In this document: positions 6,450-7,249 of the stretch, piece after piece
Position numbering within the stretch: the first letter of the stretch is position 1
Layout: every line of letters begins with the position of its first letter
Source of the DNA: an uncultured Verrucomicrobiota bacterium
GTDB lineage: Bacteria; Verrucomicrobiota; Verrucomicrobiae; Opitutales; Opitutaceae
Length of the DNA stretch: 7,249 nucleotides
Direction: 5' to 3'
NCBI GenBank assembly: GCA_946482165.1
Contig: CAMLQS010000262.1
Coordinates: 1 to 7,249 of the forward strand
Notes under the pieces: generated by a model
Told to the model about the DNA's origin: nothing
What the model saw: only the letters and a program-made list of their open reading frames with translations
Database searches by the model: none
Made by a program: the position numbers and the translations under genes

Positions 6450-7249
6450 ATGAACAAATCGACCGGCCGGGGTGGACGCGTGGTGCGGGCGGTGATCGCG
6501 GGCGCGATTATTTGCGCGGGAATGCTCTCCGGAACCTCCGCGATCCGGGCTGCGGAGCCGACCGCGCCGGCCGCGGCGGAAGAGACGCCGCCGGCCAAAC
6601 CGAGCCGAAGCGGCGGCTGGTTCAAGGGTGCGTTGGACGCGTTGGGGGGCAAATCCGGAGCGGGAACCGGCGCGGCGAACGGCGCCGCTGGGGCCCTCTC
6701 GACCGATACGATCGTGGCGGGGTTGAAGCGCGGATTGGACACGGGCGTGGACCGCGCGCTTGCGGAGCTTGGCAAGCCGGACGGGTTTTTCGCGAACTCG
6801 GCGTTCAAGATCCCGCTGCCGGCGGAGCTGGCGAAGGGCGAAAAACTTTTGCGCAAGGCGGGGCAGGACAAGCTGGCGGACGACCTCGTGCTGGCGCTGA
6901 ACCGCGCGGCGGAGAAGTCGGTCGCGGAGACGGCGCCGATTTTCAAGGAGGCGATCACGGGCATGACGCTGGCGGACGCGCGCGAGATCCTCGAAGGGCC
7001 GAAGGATGCGGCGACGAAGTATTTCAGGAGCAAGACCGAGGAGGCTTTGCGCGGGAAGATGATGCCGATCGTGAAGGCCGCGACGGACGCGAACGGCGTG
7101 GGCGCGGCCTACAAGCAATTCGCGGGCAAGGCGGCGCCGGTCGCGTCGTTGTTCGGCTCGAAGGCGGCGAGCCTGGATCTGGACCGCTACGTGTGCGACC
7201 GGGCGCTGGACAGCTTGTTCAAGGTGATCGCGACGCAGGAGGCGCAACT
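6450..7249 (+). CDS. DUF4197 family exported protein (C-terminus cut by window edge)
   Basis: The product begins MNKSTGRGGRVVRAVIAGAIICAGML, with a basic N-region and hydrophobic core. A likely signal-peptidase cut lies near AIRAA-EP (residues 31-37), so it should be exported to the periplasm. After a Pro/Ala/Gly-rich linker (37-83) the conserved DUF4197 domain starts at LSTDTIVAGLKRGLDTGVDRA (84-104). It continues through LGKPDGFFANSAFKIPLP, NRAAEKSV, APIFKEAITGMTLADAREIL, AATKYFRSKTEEALR and YVCDRALDSLFKVIATQEAQ. Family members usually end about 20-30 residues beyond this point, so little is missing. The function of DUF4197 is unknown. The start is supported by GGAGGA 9 nt upstream. Alanine codons are mostly GCG, whereas recA, also on the plus strand, prefers GCC. 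Confidence 0.92.
   Translation, partial: MNKSTGRGGRVVRAVIAGAIICAGMLSGTSAIRAAEPTAPAAAEETPPAKPSRSGGWFKGALDALGGKSGAGTGAANGAAGALSTDTIVAGLKRGLDTGVDRALAELGKPDGFFANSAFKIPLPAELAKGEKLLRKAGQDKLADDLVLALNRAAEKSVAETAPIFKEAITGMTLADAREILEGPKDAATKYFRSKTEEALRGKMMPIVKAATDANGVGAAYKQFAGKAAPVASLFGSKAASLDLDRYVCDRALDSLFKVIATQEAQ

Noticed and set aside
6374..7033. 219-codon minus-strand frame opposite the DUF4197 gene
   Set aside because: Ala/Pro/Ser-rich antisense shadow; the plus strand carries the conserved DUF4197 motifs and a strong Shine-Dalgarno.

Overview
This is a GC-rich (roughly two-thirds GC) chromosomal window with five protein-coding genes, two of them cut by the window edges. RecA, an ABC-F ATPase and a DUF4197 protein are ordinary Gram-negative chromosomal genes. 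The style of the RecA, the EF-hand membrane protein and the intergenic repeats suggest a Verrucomicrobiota bacterium, perhaps Opitutales-like. That placement is inference from memory of the families and was not tested by a search. There is no phage, transposase, CRISPR or secretion-system gene.

Layout: (1) 1-542, minus: 5' part of an ABC-F ATPase gene. (2) 543-741: divergent intergenic region with a 9-bp direct repeat (candidate operator) and a palindromic hairpin element. (3) 742-1818, plus: complete recA, followed by a strong intrinsic terminator at 1876-1913. (4) 1819-2430: about 610 bp without a gene. After the terminator it holds a 175-bp MITE-like inverted-repeat element (about 1939-2113) and then a second, looser inverted-repeat region (2116-2325) rich in CACGGAGG/CACAGAG words. 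(5) 2431-4698, minus: a 755-aa membrane protein with one canonical EF-hand loop, three predicted membrane segments and a C-terminal coiled coil. (6) 4699-4889: spacer with a second copy of the hairpin element seen before recA. (7) 4890-6308, minus: a 472-aa predicted lipoprotein of unknown function. (8) 6309-6449: divergent spacer. (9) 6450 to the end, plus: an exported DUF4197-family protein, cut at its C-terminus.

The lipoprotein and EF-hand genes run the same way and could be co-transcribed, but the 191-bp spacer with its own hairpin leaves this open. The recA and ABC-F genes are divergent and show no functional link beyond proximity. The most unusual non-coding signal is a roughly 23-nt palindromic element present in the same orientation exactly 27 nt before the start codons of both recA and the EF-hand gene. 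Next is the MITE-like element downstream of recA. I did not find evidence for a novel multi-gene system.
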